From NCBI RefSeq assembly GCF_021404545.1, contig NZ_JAAWWD010000001.1, forward strand, positions 1 through 64,000: a stretch of DNA of 64,000 nucleotides, in the 5' to 3' direction. The notes beneath the pieces are model-generated. The model did no database searches. It saw only the letters and a program-made list of their open reading frames with translations, and had not been told where the DNA came from. The stretch is from Aestuariivita sp. (GTDB lineage Bacteria; Pseudomonadota; Alphaproteobacteria; Rhodobacterales; Rhodobacteraceae). A program made the translations under genes and the position numbers. This document shows positions 49,524 to 59,398 of this stretch, one piece after another; positions within the stretch are counted from its first letter, which is position 1; each line of letters opens with the position of its first letter.

Positions 49524-51221
49524 TCACCTGACCAGATAGGGTTTGCGCGGCGGGCGCGCCTTGTTCACGGGCGCCGGATCCACCGGGAAATCGCCCATCA
49601 GATAGGGATGCATCCCCTGATTCTTGAGATTTTGCAGGAACTGACCGAACCCCTCGAGATCGACCATCTTCGGCGCCTCGGCCAGACGACGATCGCGCAC
49701 CACGCCAATCTCGTCGAGAATGGTCTGCAACGGCTCCATCGGTGCTTCGATGAACTCTGCCATGGTCCAGATCCGTATGCGCGCCTTTGCGTGAACAGAC
49801 CGCAAAACCTGGAGGTGTTTGCTTTCCACCCGTTGAAGCTCTGCCGCCTCAGCGCGCAGATCGGCGAAATTGCGGTTGGTCTTGAACAGCGGCACCGCCC
49901 AGGCGCCGGAGATGACCGAGATCTGCGCGTTCGGATCCTTGGCCAGTAACCAGCTGACCTTTTGATTGTCCGCCGGACCGTATTGAAAGACCTGCCGCTC
50001 TCCTCGCGTGTTCCAGATCAGGCTGGTGAGATAGGCTTTGGGATTATAGTCGCGTTTCTTTGCGCTGTCGCTGAGACAGCCATTGATCATACTTTGGCCG
50101 CCCGCCAGCTCGGCCCGGTCGGGGGCAAAAAGATGGCCATGCACCCGGGCTCCGGTCGCCTTGCTGAACCAGGTCTCGAAATCCTCGAACAGCTCGGAAA
50201 ACCCCTCGAACACCGAATAGGGGCTACAGGTGACGCCGTTCTCCCAATCCTCGTTCGGGAACCGGCTGTGCATGTAAAGGCCCGGACGGCCCCGGGTTCG
50301 CCGCTCGACCGCCTTGGCGAAAATGCGGTCGATCTTGCCCGGGTTTGGCTCGGTCCGTTTCCCCTCGGCATCACGGCCGTCCAGGAACACCTCGTAAAGG
50401 CGATGCGCATGCGGCCAGATCTTGCGTGCGACAAAACAGTCGGAACGGCGCAAGAGTTGCAGGTGATCGTCATAAAATATGTGCGGCTTGCCCTGAAAAT
50501 CGAACTTGGACAGGGTCAGCGACCGGCTTTCGACATTTCCCGAGTAAAGCCGCGCGAGGGTCTGAAAGTAACTCTCGTCCGGAATCCAGACCTGCTTGAA
50601 ATAGGAGTCATACCGGCGCCGTTCGGGATCCTGAAGAATGGCCGAAAGGGTCTGTCGCGTCAGGCACCACCACTGGCTGCCCATATGTGGCACCAGACCC
50701 GATGGGATCCTCCGTTTCAGATGGAGGCGGCGCTGAATACCGACCCACATATCGAAAAGCCGCCGATGCCGTTTCCACGAAAACGGAAACCGCATGGTAA
50801 AGCGTTCTTCATCCAGACCACCCACGGTCCAGGGCACATCCGCCGTTGTCGCGCTTTCGATAAAGTCGGTGCGCGGGCTGGCCGCAAGGTAATCCACCAG
50901 ATCGTTCACCGGGCGCAGCGGCATACACGACCCCGAGGTGAGGTAGACGTGGCTGATATCCTCGCTTGAGGCCAGCATCAGCTCGGCAGCCGATTGCGTC
51001 GCCGCCACTAGACCCCACCGACCCCATTCGCATTTGTGACGTTTTGAGAACTGGATCAACGGATCGTCCGAAAGCCTCTCCTGAAAACTCCGGAAAGCTT
51101 TGGTCGTGACGTTCAGGTCCACATGGATCACCACCGGACACCCCGCGGCCGTCCAGTGCCTGGCGGTCTGCTCGGCGCGGTTCAGCGCAGTATGGACCAG
51201 CATCAAGATCCCGACGGTCAT
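49524..51221 (-). CDS. GT14-type (core-2/I-branching) glycosyltransferase
   Basis: A 565-residue protein. Residues 1-250 are a beta-1,6-N-acetylglucosaminyltransferase-like domain (GILMLVHTALNRAEQTARHW, HVYLTSGSCMPLRPVNDLVD, GSQWWCLTR). The C-terminal half is an extra domain of unknown function seen in roseobacter proteins of this type. ATG 51221 is the start, overlapping the upstream gene by 4 nt. Its acceptor is unknown. Confidence 0.75.
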   Translation of the reverse strand: MTVGILMLVHTALNRAEQTARHWTAAGCPVVIHVDLNVTTKAFRSFQERLSDDPLIQFSKRHKCEWGRWGLVAATQSAAELMLASSEDISHVYLTSGSCMPLRPVNDLVDYLAASPRTDFIESATTADVPWTVGGLDEERFTMRFPFSWKRHRRLFDMWVGIQRRLHLKRRIPSGLVPHMGSQWWCLTRQTLSAILQDPERRRYDSYFKQVWIPDESYFQTLARLYSGNVESRSLTLSKFDFQGKPHIFYDDHLQLLRRSDCFVARKIWPHAHRLYEVFLDGRDAEGKRTEPNPGKIDRIFAKAVERRTRGRPGLYMHSRFPNEDWENGVTCSPYSVFEGFSELFEDFETWFSKATGARVHGHLFAPDRAELAGGQSMINGCLSDSAKKRDYNPKAYLTSLIWNTRGERQVFQYGPADNQKVSWLLAKDPNAQISVISGAWAVPLFKTNRNFADLRAEAAELQRVESKHLQVLRSVHAKARIRIWTMAEFIEAPMEPLQTILDEIGVVRDRRLAEAPKMVDLEGFGQFLQNLKNQGMHPYLMGDFPVDPAPVNKARPPRKPYLVR

Positions 51222-52228
51222 GCCCAATTCCCTTTGGACATCAGCCCCAGGATCTCAAGCTGGCGCCAGTTGATGTACTTCTCGGACCATTTGCACCAGA
51301 TCTCCGGGTTTTGCGCCATCTGCTCGGCATAGGCGCGATACTCCAACGAGCCGGAGTAATGCTGTTTGCGCGCCAGCTCCTCTTTCGCCTTGCCGCTGAA
51401 GGTATCGATGAATTTGGCATGGAGCAGCGCGCCAGAGGCTTTTTCACCCCCCCATTCGTCGTAAACCAGGTTCAGCCCGCGCGGCAGCAGCATATGGGTG
51501 GAACTGGCGTAGACATATCTGCGGCTCCATTTGACCAATGGGATCTTGTTCAGCGCAGGTGCCTTGTCCGGGTTTTCAGGAAAGAATATGCGGCTGCGCG
51601 GGCCGCCCTGAACCCACAGATTTCCATACCGCTTGTTACGCTGCATGGTGTAGTTGCCACTGTCGAACCAACAGGCGATTTCGAGCGGATCCTGCCCTTC
51701 GACATAAGGTTGAGCGTCGAGCGGACCCTTGGGATACATATCCAGCAACATCGCACTGAAGGATCGGATCGAAGAGGCATCCAGCCAATCGGTCAACGCG
51801 CGCAGGGGCCGCGTGTCGCAAAACGGATAGACAAAGAATTCATCCGGGTCGATGGTCAGTGTCCAATGGCCATGGGCGTATTTGCGCTGTAATCCGTTTA
51901 GCCAATCCACGCCAAATCGCGACCGCTTGTAACTGCCGCGCGTATGCCAGAGCGAGACATCCGGTTGATCGGCCAGATATTCATACGCGCCATCCGTGCT
52001 GTCATTATCGACAAAGAAAAAGTGGTTCACGCCCAGGCGACGGTAGTATTCCATAAAGAACGGCAGGCGGATCTTTTCATTGCGCTGGGTTGAAAAAAGG
52101 AGGATGTCGCCCGCTCGGATCCGGTTTGTGCGATTGGTCACGCAATTGAGTTCCCGCTGCCGATAGAGCGCGCGGATCAACCGACGACGGCGGGACCATC
52201 TCAACCCATATGATTCAAGAACACGCAC
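51218..52228 (-). CDS. Glycosyltransferase family 2-like, paralogue A
   Basis: A 336-residue GT-A type enzyme: FSTQRNEKIRLPFFMEYYRR, FFVDNDSTDGAYEYLADQPD, and TIDPDEFFVYP (DxD metal site). It resembles the paralogue at 52429-53460 in nearly every block (for example DVSLW and RFGVDWL). The acceptor and donor are unknown. Confidence 0.8.
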   Translation of the reverse strand: MRVLESYGLRWSRRRRLIRALYRQRELNCVTNRTNRIRAGDILLFSTQRNEKIRLPFFMEYYRRLGVNHFFFVDNDSTDGAYEYLADQPDVSLWHTRGSYKRSRFGVDWLNGLQRKYAHGHWTLTIDPDEFFVYPFCDTRPLRALTDWLDASSIRSFSAMLLDMYPKGPLDAQPYVEGQDPLEIACWFDSGNYTMQRNKRYGNLWVQGGPRSRIFFPENPDKAPALNKIPLVKWSRRYVYASSTHMLLPRGLNLVYDEWGGEKASGALLHAKFIDTFSGKAKEELARKQHYSGSLEYRAYAEQMAQNPEIWCKWSEKYINWRQLEILGLMSKGNWA

Positions 52229-52428
52229 AACACATCATCCCTGGGACGATTACAGATATCGGGGCTGTCCAGACCTGCCGCCAGGTGGCCACCAGCACAC
52301 TTATCCTTGTATATCGCCGCTTTGTGGATCTAGTCTGAATCCCTCACCGTATTGGTTTTTTTTCTGAGTGAATCCTAACGAACACGGCCCAGGCGGGGAA
52401 CCGGCTTCTCACAGGTCGCGGTATGCGC

Positions 52429-53460
52429 TCAGATTTGGTCAGGCCAATCTCCGGCAGACATCAGCCCCAAGCGCACCAATTGCTCCCAACCTTCATAGCG
52501 TACCGAGTCCGGGCACCACAGATCAGGGCTCTCCTTGAGCCGGTCATAATAGGGATCGTAAAGCGAGCTGTCATAGAAATGCTCCTTTCTGACTTGCTCT
52601 TCGGCCGAGCGGTCCGCAATCGAATGGAGAAATTTGGTATGCAGCAGGACGCCCGACAGGGTGCTGCCGCCGACACCGTCATAGGCCAGGTTCATCCGGG
52701 GCGGCATCATCGAATGGGTCGAGTTCACATAGACAAACCGTCGGTTCCACTTGACCAGAGGCAGTTTGTTCAATGTCGGCGCCAGCCGCGGCGTATCGGC
52801 AAAAAAGACCCGCGCGCGGGCGCCGCCCTGCTGCCAGAGGTTCATCAGCGGCTTCTGACGCTTGCTGGTGTATCCATCGGCATCGAACCAGTTCAGAACC
52901 TCGGCCGGATCCTGACCTGCCTTATAGCGCGCTTGATCGGTCGGGCCCTTTGGATAGATGTCCAGCATCAGTGCGCCGAAGGCCTGGATGCCGTTTTGGT
53001 CCAGCCAGGCGGTCAGCTGATCCAGTGGGCGATCAGGCCAATGCGGATAGATCAGCAATTCATCCGCATCGACCGTCAGGCACCAGCGGCCATGCCCGTA
53101 TTTCAGCATCAGCCAGGTCAGCCAATCGACCCCGAACCGCGAGGCCTTGTAGCTGTGCGCACTTGTCCAGAGCGAGACATCGGGCTGTTCGGCAAGATAG
53201 GCGGCGGTGCCATCGTCGCTTTGATTATCCACGATCAGGAAGTGACGAATCCCCAGCCTGCGGTGATGATCCAAGAAATACGGCAGGCGCAGCATTTCGT
53301 TCCGCATGGTGCTGAAGGCGATCACATCGGTCTTCGAGATCTGATTGGTGCGATCGCGGACCGGGCTGATCTCGTGGCGCTTGCGGAAAGCCCGATAGCG
53401 CAGCCTGCGCCGCTTCCAGCGCATCCGATAAGCCCTCCAGGCATCGCCCATCACGGCCAT
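52429..53460 (-). CDS. Glycosyltransferase family 2-like, paralogue B
   Basis: A 343-residue paralogue of the gene at 51218-52228. FSTMRNEMLRLPYFLDHHRR, LIVDNQSDDGTAAYLAEQPD and TVDADELLIYPHW carry the same motifs. The two genes are separated by 200 bp, in which I see no gene. They probably arose by duplication. Confidence 0.8.
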   Translation of the reverse strand: MAVMGDAWRAYRMRWKRRRLRYRAFRKRHEISPVRDRTNQISKTDVIAFSTMRNEMLRLPYFLDHHRRLGIRHFLIVDNQSDDGTAAYLAEQPDVSLWTSAHSYKASRFGVDWLTWLMLKYGHGRWCLTVDADELLIYPHWPDRPLDQLTAWLDQNGIQAFGALMLDIYPKGPTDQARYKAGQDPAEVLNWFDADGYTSKRQKPLMNLWQQGGARARVFFADTPRLAPTLNKLPLVKWNRRFVYVNSTHSMMPPRMNLAYDGVGGSTLSGVLLHTKFLHSIADRSAEEQVRKEHFYDSSLYDPYYDRLKESPDLWCPDSVRYEGWEQLVRLGLMSAGDWPDQI

Positions 53461-53496
53461 ATCATGACGCCCTTTCGTGCCCGGCCTGTGACTGCT

Positions 53497-54483
53497 TTAG
53501 GCGTCATAATGACCGGTTTGATGCCATCGCCAGGCGTCGGCAATCATGGTTTCCAGATCTGACCGTTTGGGCGCCCAGCCCAGCTCGCGCTCCGCACGCA
53601 CCGAACCGGACACCAGGCTTGCCGCATCTCCCGCGCGCCGGGGCCCTTCGGAAAAGGGGACTTTGCGATTGGTCACGCTGCGCGATTGCGCAATCACTTC
53701 GCGCACCGAAAACCCGGTCCCCGAGCCAAGGTTGAAGACCGAGTTGGGCTTGTCCTCTTCCAACCATTTCAGGCCCAGAATATGCGCATCGACCAGATCG
53801 CAGACATGCACATAGTCACGCACACAAGTCCCATCGGGCGTGTCGTAATCCGTTCCGTTGACGGTCAGTTCGGGCCTGCGCCCGTCAATCGCATCCAGCA
53901 TCAGTGGGATCAGATGGGTCTCGGGCCGGTGAAACTCGCCGATCTTGCCGTCTGGATCTCCGCCTGCGACGTTGAAATACCGAAAGATCACATGACGCAA
54001 ACCGTGGCTTTCGGCAAAATTCTCCACGATACGCTCAAGCGCCATTTTGCTGGCGCCATATGCGTTGAGCGGAACCTGCTCGGTATCCTCATCCAGCAGG
54101 ACCTGATCATGCTCGCCATAGGTGGCGCAGGTCGAGGAAAAGACGAAATTCAGGCAGCCCGAGTCCACCGCCGCCTCGATCAGGTTCAGACCGCCACCGG
54201 TGTTCACACGCCAATAACGGCCGGGATCGGACATTGCCTCTCCCACCAGAGACAGCGCCGCGAAATGCATCACCGCCTTGGGGCGGTACTTGGCAAAGAT
54301 CTCATCAAGACGGGCACGGTCCAGAAGGTCACCCTCTTCCAGGGGACCAAACCGAACCGCGTCGCGCCAGCCTGTCTCGAAGTTGTCAAAGGTCACAGGA
54401 ACATAACCGGCCGCCTTGAGCGCCTTGCACGCGTGCGAGCCGATATAGCCCGCACCACCGGTCACCAGTACATGCCGTGCCAC
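53497..54483 (-). CDS. galE: UDP-glucose 4-epimerase
   Basis: A 328-residue short-chain epimerase. The NAD motif is VTGGAGYIGSHACKAL, the catalytic region is SSTCATYG and YGASKMALERI (YxxxK), and the substrate part NLGSGTGFSVREVI follows. It supplies UDP-galactose for the glycosyltransferases around it. It sits 24 bp from galU. Confidence 0.9.
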   Translation of the reverse strand: MARHVLVTGGAGYIGSHACKALKAAGYVPVTFDNFETGWRDAVRFGPLEEGDLLDRARLDEIFAKYRPKAVMHFAALSLVGEAMSDPGRYWRVNTGGGLNLIEAAVDSGCLNFVFSSTCATYGEHDQVLLDEDTEQVPLNAYGASKMALERIVENFAESHGLRHVIFRYFNVAGGDPDGKIGEFHRPETHLIPLMLDAIDGRRPELTVNGTDYDTPDGTCVRDYVHVCDLVDAHILGLKWLEEDKPNSVFNLGSGTGFSVREVIAQSRSVTNRKVPFSEGPRRAGDAASLVSGSVRAERELGWAPKRSDLETMIADAWRWHQTGHYDA

Positions 54484-54507
54484 AAGGGAAGCCCCCGTGT
54501 TAAATCT

Positions 54508-55404
54508 TTACTGTCCGGCCTTATCCAACGCGACCACCTCGTGCAAGTATCTTGCCAGATCGTCACGCAATTCAGCCCGCGCCAAACCGAACGAGACTGT
54601 TGCTTGCAAGAAACCGGATTTGGACCCGCAATCGAACCTCTGACCCCGGAAACGCAGGCCATAGACCCCGCCATTGTCCTTGCCGATCTCTTGCGCGATG
54701 GCATCGGTCAACTGGATCTCGCCACCGGCACCCGACTTCATCTTGTTGAGGTTGCTCAGAACCGATGGTGTGAGGATGTAGCGCCCGATCACCGCCAGGT
54801 TCGAGGGAGCTTCGTCGGCCTTGGGTTTTTCAACCATCGACTTGATCTTCACGACCGAGCCCATGTCCTCCTCCACGTCCAGAATACCGTAAGATGACGT
54901 CTTTTCCGGCGGCACTTCCATTGCCGCGACCATGCAACCGCCGGTTTGCTCATAGGCTTCGACCATCTGCTGCAGGCAGGGCGTATCTGCCGCAATCACA
55001 TCGTCTGGCAGCATGACGGCAAACGGCTCATCCGCGATCAGACGCCGCGCGCACCAAACTGCGTGGCCCAAACCAAGCGCCCTGTGTTGACGGATATAGG
55101 CGATTGCGCCGCTTTCCATATTTGTGGATTTCAGCGTCTCAAGAAGCGCATCCTTGCCTTTCTTGCGCAGCTCTTGCTCCAATTGCGGGGCGTGGTCAAA
55201 ATAGTCCTCAAGTGCCCCTTTGCCGCGCGAGGTCACAAAGATGAACTCTTTGATCCCGGCGGCGCGCGCCTCGTCGATGGCATATTGCACCAACGGGCGG
55301 TCAACCAATGTCATAATCTCTTTTGGCACCGACTTGGTCGCGGGCAGAAACCGCGTCCCCATGCCGGCAACAGGAAAAATAGCCTTTGTTACCTTCTTTT
55401 TCAT
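54508..55404 (-). CDS. galU: UTP-glucose-1-phosphate uridylyltransferase
   Basis: A 298-residue nucleotidyltransferase. The substrate motif AIFPVAGMGTRFLPATKSVP, and VMLPDDVI, MVEKPKADEAPS and RFDCGSKSGFL are characteristic of GalU. It makes UDP-glucose, used by GalE and the polysaccharide genes. ATG 55404 begins the conserved KKKVTKA start; upstream codons are not coding. Confidence 0.95.
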   Translation of the reverse strand: MKKKVTKAIFPVAGMGTRFLPATKSVPKEIMTLVDRPLVQYAIDEARAAGIKEFIFVTSRGKGALEDYFDHAPQLEQELRKKGKDALLETLKSTNMESGAIAYIRQHRALGLGHAVWCARRLIADEPFAVMLPDDVIAADTPCLQQMVEAYEQTGGCMVAAMEVPPEKTSSYGILDVEEDMGSVVKIKSMVEKPKADEAPSNLAVIGRYILTPSVLSNLNKMKSGAGGEIQLTDAIAQEIGKDNGGVYGLRFRGQRFDCGSKSGFLQATVSFGLARAELRDDLARYLHEVVALDKAGQ

Positions 55405-55555
55405 TGTCCCTCTCAAAATTCCACCCACCCAGACGCAGGTGATGTCTGGGTCAAATGCCACTTGTTCTGAAATGCCATAGGAACGTCTGATGATCCAGCA
55501 ATGACCGGCGGCGGATCGCCGATTTTCCCGCCAAGTTGCCTGAAATCCATGCAGA

Positions 55556-56770
55556 TCAGCGATAAGCGGTCCAAAGCCGGACCTCACGAGCGACCCGCGT
55601 GCGAAAACGCCACAGGCGAAAACCTGGATCCGCGGGCAGGCTTTTGCCAAAAAGGCCGCCGCGGTGTTCCCAGAACCCTCCGGCATTGTACGAAACCCGA
55701 TGGCGGGCCGCCGTCGGCGAAAAGAGATACACCGATGGAACGCGCCCCGCGGCTGCGTTTTCTTCGGCCCGGCGCCGTAGCCTTGCCGCCGACCAGAGGC
55801 GTCCTGACAACGTGATCCCGGGCCGGTCGGGGTTTGCGGGATACCGGCGGAACGGATCGCGCGCGGCTTGGATCGGCGCCATATCCAGCGGCTGCCGCTC
55901 GTGTCCCAGGCCATAGCCATGACGCAGCCCGGCCATCAGTCGGCGCACGTCGCGCGGCTCCAACTCTCCGGCCACCATGTGACGCAAGAGCCGCCTGCGC
56001 TCCGATGCCTGAATACCCTGCCAGATATCTGCGGCATTCAACTCGGGACAGTGTTTGCCCAGAAAAACCGCCCAGCTCGCCCCAAGCTGGGTCAGATCGC
56101 GCGGCGGCCTGTCAGGTCCATGGGACCCGTCTCCGCGATGTACGACCGCCAACGGCACAATCGCCGTGGCCACCGAATGGGCGGCGAGCCGCAGATTCAC
56201 ATCCCGATCGTCCAGGAACGCATGCAGGTTCGGATCGAACCCGCCGATCCTGGCAATGACCCTGCGCCGGATCGCCATATTGGCCGCATCGGTCTTGATC
56301 GCGCGGCCAGGCGATGGGGTGAGCACCACAGGACGGTCCCCGGTGATCCGCAGGTCCCTGGCCTGACCGGCCAGATCCACCGACTGGGCCCGCGATTGCC
56401 AGGAGATGCCGTCGCGGCCCCGCACATATCCACCGGCAATGCCGACATTGGGATCGCGAAACGCCACAGTCAAATGCGCCAGCCAGGAAGGTTCCGGCAC
56501 CGCGCCATCGTCAAGGAACGCCACCACCTGACCCGCAGCGGCGGCAATGCCCAGGTTACGTGCCGCTGCGATATTGGGGGCGTTGAATGCAACCGTCTTC
56601 AGATCCGTTCCCGGTGGCCAGCGGCGCACCGCGTCCAGCCCGCTGGTATCTGCAACCACCACCACCTCGAACGGAGCATATCGCAACTGACTGATCCCGG
56701 TCAGACATCGGATCAGCGCCTGTGGCCGGTTTCGGCTGACCACAACGATGCTGACGGGGATCTCGGTCAT
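55556..56770 (-). CDS. Glycosyltransferase family 2
   Basis: A 404-residue GT2 enzyme with VSIVVVSRNRPQALIRCLTG, NIAAARNLGIAAAAGQVVAF and the LDDGAVPEPSWL (DxD-like) segment. The C-terminal 150 residues are Arg-rich and unfamiliar. It overlaps kdsB by 4 nt, linking it to envelope sugar synthesis. Confidence 0.8.
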   Translation of the reverse strand: MTEIPVSIVVVSRNRPQALIRCLTGISQLRYAPFEVVVVADTSGLDAVRRWPPGTDLKTVAFNAPNIAAARNLGIAAAAGQVVAFLDDGAVPEPSWLAHLTVAFRDPNVGIAGGYVRGRDGISWQSRAQSVDLAGQARDLRITGDRPVVLTPSPGRAIKTDAANMAIRRRVIARIGGFDPNLHAFLDDRDVNLRLAAHSVATAIVPLAVVHRGDGSHGPDRPPRDLTQLGASWAVFLGKHCPELNAADIWQGIQASERRRLLRHMVAGELEPRDVRRLMAGLRHGYGLGHERQPLDMAPIQAARDPFRRYPANPDRPGITLSGRLWSAARLRRRAEENAAAGRVPSVYLFSPTAARHRVSYNAGGFWEHRGGLFGKSLPADPGFRLWRFRTRVAREVRLWTAYR

Positions 56771-57567
56771 TCAAGTTCCATATCAGCCATCATACGCTGG
56801 ATGCGCGGAACATCCTCGGGGTTGTTGAGTTCCCAGAACTGGCGCCCTCGCGCTTCAACCTCCACACACAAAACGGGGCGGCCCTGTTCCATGAAGCGAA
56901 GCTGTTCGAGCCCTTCCAGCGCTTCGAGCGGGCCCGCAGGCCAGCCTGGATACTCCGAAAGCGCCCCAGGGCGATAGGCATAGACACCGACATGGTGAAA
57001 GACCGGGGTCGGCGCATCATCCGCGTAGGTTTCCGAGGTGAACGGGATCACTTCTTTTGAGAAATACATCGCACGGCGATCCCGGTCGAAGACTGAGGTG
57101 GTCCCTCCGACACGTCCTGCGCGGCGATCCTCCAAAAGCCCGTTCAGCGCCGCCCCATCGCAGCGCAAGACAGGGGTCGCGACCTGCGCCATTGGATCGG
57201 CGCGCAGACCTGCGATCAGATCTTCGACGAACCAATGCGGGGTCAACGGCGCGTCTCCTTGCAGGTTGACGACAATCTCAGCGGCGCCGCCCAGCGCGCT
57301 ATGTGCCTCCGCACAGCGTTCTGTCCCGTTGGAACAGGTGTCCGAGGTCATCACAACCTCGGCCCCAAAGATCTTGCACGCATCGGCAATCCGGTCGTCA
57401 TCTGTCGCAACCACGACCCGGTCCACACCCTGGACAGCCAATGCCGCCCGCCAGGATCGTTCAATCAGCGAACGCGCCTGGCCGGTGGCCCCGGTCAAAG
57501 CGACCAGCGGTTTGCCCGGATAGCGGGTCGAGGCATAGCGCGCGGGAATAACAATCAGAACCGACAT
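56767..57567 (-). CDS. kdsB: 3-deoxy-manno-octulosonate cytidylyltransferase
   Basis: A 266-residue CMP-Kdo synthetase. VIPARYASTRYPGKPLVALT, VNLQGDAPLT and HHVGVYAYRPGAL are family hallmarks. With KdsD (43876) it serves Kdo supply for lipopolysaccharide or capsule. It directly follows cysQ. Confidence 0.9.
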   Translation of the reverse strand: MSVLIVIPARYASTRYPGKPLVALTGATGQARSLIERSWRAALAVQGVDRVVVATDDDRIADACKIFGAEVVMTSDTCSNGTERCAEAHSALGGAAEIVVNLQGDAPLTPHWFVEDLIAGLRADPMAQVATPVLRCDGAALNGLLEDRRAGRVGGTTSVFDRDRRAMYFSKEVIPFTSETYADDAPTPVFHHVGVYAYRPGALSEYPGWPAGPLEALEGLEQLRFMEQGRPVLCVEVEARGRQFWELNNPEDVPRIQRMMADMELE

Positions 57568-58365
57568 TCAACGCGCTTTCAGCTCAACACCCGGCGCAAA
57601 GGCGATAAAGAACGGGTTGGCAAACCCCTCCTTACCATAGTGCAACGGCGTGTGATCGTCGAACCGCACCACAGCGCCCCCTGCACCTGCCAGTACCGCG
57701 TGACCGGCGGCGGTGTCCCATTCCATCGTGCGGCCCAGCCGCGGATAGAGATCAGCCTCTCCTGTCGCGACCAGACAGAATTTCAGGGACGACCCGGCAC
57801 TTGTCATATCGCGCACATCGTACTTGCCGATGTAGTCATCTGTCGCCTGGTCGCGATGGGATTTGCTGGCCACCACCATCAGCGCGGCGTTGTCCGGCGT
57901 CCCCACACCGATGGCCGATGTGGTGCCAAGCTGTTCGGGATCGAAATCTCCGGTCTCTTCCACCGATTGCCCGTCTGCGGTGGTAAAGAACATGCGCCCG
58001 CGCGCCGGGGCATAGACCACCCCCCGTGTCGGCACCCCGTTTTCGACCAAAGCGATATTGACCGTGAAATCTCCCCGGCGGTTGATGAACTCCTTGGTCC
58101 CGTCCAGAGGGTCGACGATCAGGAATGTATCGCCAGATTGCATGTGCGAGGCGGCCTGTTCTTCGGTGACCAGCATCAGATCGGGGAACGCCGCGCGCAG
58201 CCCTTTGGAGATCAGAGCATCGGCGGCCTCATCGGCTTCGGTCACCGGGCTGGCATCCGATTTGATCTTCACGTCGAAATCGTCAGCCTCGTAAATCTCC
58301 ATGATAACGGCACCGGCTTGGATGGCCAGCCGACGCATCACAGGGACAAGGGTTTCATTTGACAC
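57568..58365 (-). CDS. cysQ: 3'(2'),5'-bisphosphate nucleotidase CysQ
   Basis: A 265-residue inositol-monophosphatase-like enzyme. The metal-binding motifs are PVTEADEAAD, TEEQ, IVDPLDGTKEFINRRGDFTV and WDTAAGHAVL. CysQ removes PAP, the by-product of PAPS-dependent sulfation. It lies at the head of the kdsB-glycosyltransferase set. Confidence 0.9.
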   Translation of the reverse strand: MSNETLVPVMRRLAIQAGAVIMEIYEADDFDVKIKSDASPVTEADEAADALISKGLRAAFPDLMLVTEEQAASHMQSGDTFLIVDPLDGTKEFINRRGDFTVNIALVENGVPTRGVVYAPARGRMFFTTADGQSVEETGDFDPEQLGTTSAIGVGTPDNAALMVVASKSHRDQATDDYIGKYDVRDMTSAGSSLKFCLVATGEADLYPRLGRTMEWDTAAGHAVLAGAGGAVVRFDDHTPLHYGKEGFANPFFIAFAPGVELKAR

Positions 58366-58486
58366 GGACGGTCACTCCATATTTCTGACAGATTGATCTC
58401 ATATCAGCTTCTCCTTATGCTTACGACGTAACGGAACGGCAAGAATTCCGTCGCAATTTGAGGCAGCCTCACGGGGAACCGAATGG

Positions 58487-59311
58487 ATGTTTGAACAGGT
58501 CCGGCGCCGCAGCAGGTTGAGTGTCGCACTCGGCATGGCCGATGTCATCTATCACTCGATCGTTCGGGACGTGCGCAAACAGCATGGAAACGCCATCCTC
58601 GCGATTGGCGTGAACATGTTGCAGATCATCATCTTTGTTGCAGTGTTCTATGTGATGTTCTCGCTCTTGGGGTTGCGCGGTCCTGGTGCAATCCGCGGCG
58701 ATTTCATGATCTATCTGCTCACGGGCATCTTCCTCTATATGACGAACGTCAAGACGTTGGGCGCGGTTATGGGCGCCGAAGGGCCCAGTAGTGCGATGAT
58801 GCAGCATGCGCCGATGAATACCATCGTGGCCATCGGGGCCGCGGCACTTGGGGCGCTCTATATCCAGGTGCTGACGCTGGCGGTGATTCTGTTCGGCTAT
58901 CATGTTCTGATCAGCCCGATCACCATAAACGATCCGGCCGGCGCCTTCATGATGTTCCTGCTGGCGTGGTTTGCCGGCATTGCTCTGGGTCTGGTTCTGC
59001 TTGCGCTCAAACCCTGGTTTCCGACGTTCACCAACGTTGTGGCCACGGTCTATAAGCGGGCCAACATGATCGCCTCGGGCAAGATGTTCGTCGCCAATAC
59101 CCTGCCGGGATTCATGATTGCGATGTTCGACTGGAATCCGCTGTTTCACATCATCGATCAATCGCGCGGATATGCGTTCATCAATTACTATCCGCGTTAT
59201 ACCAACTGGGAATTTCCCCTGATCGTGTGCTGCTGTTTCATCGTTCTGGGGCTGATGGGTGAATTCTATACCCGGCGGCACGCCTCGCTCAGCTGGGACG
59301 CGCGCCGCTGA
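58487..59311 (+). CDS. ABC-2 type polysaccharide export permease
   Basis: A 274-residue membrane protein with about six helices (ILAIGVNMLQIIIFVAVFYV, FMIYLLTGIFLYMTNVKTLG, TIVAIGAAALGALYIQVLTL). It matches the ABC-2 permease type of KpsM-like exporters. No ATPase or KpsE/D partner lies in the window, so the transporter must be completed elsewhere. ATG 58487 is chosen because the frame from 58483 stops at once. Confidence 0.75.
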   Translation: MFEQVRRRSRLSVALGMADVIYHSIVRDVRKQHGNAILAIGVNMLQIIIFVAVFYVMFSLLGLRGPGAIRGDFMIYLLTGIFLYMTNVKTLGAVMGAEGPSSAMMQHAPMNTIVAIGAAALGALYIQVLTLAVILFGYHVLISPITINDPAGAFMMFLLAWFAGIALGLVLLALKPWFPTFTNVVATVYKRANMIASGKMFVANTLPGFMIAMFDWNPLFHIIDQSRGYAFINYYPRYTNWEFPLIVCCCFIVLGLMGEFYTRRHASLSWDARR

Positions 59312-59373
59312 TTGTTAGGCAGAACTCAGAAAGCTGGCACCACTGCGAGGCACCGCCTCGCCCCTATCAAAGG

Positions 59374-59394
59374 AATGCGCCGCAGGCGCGCATT
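59374..59394. terminator. Bidirectional hairpin between convergent genes
   Basis: AATGCGC (59374-59380) and GCGCATT (59388-59394) form a short stem in the gap between the permease gene and alkB. It may terminate both. Confidence 0.4.
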
Positions 59395-59398
59395 TGGA

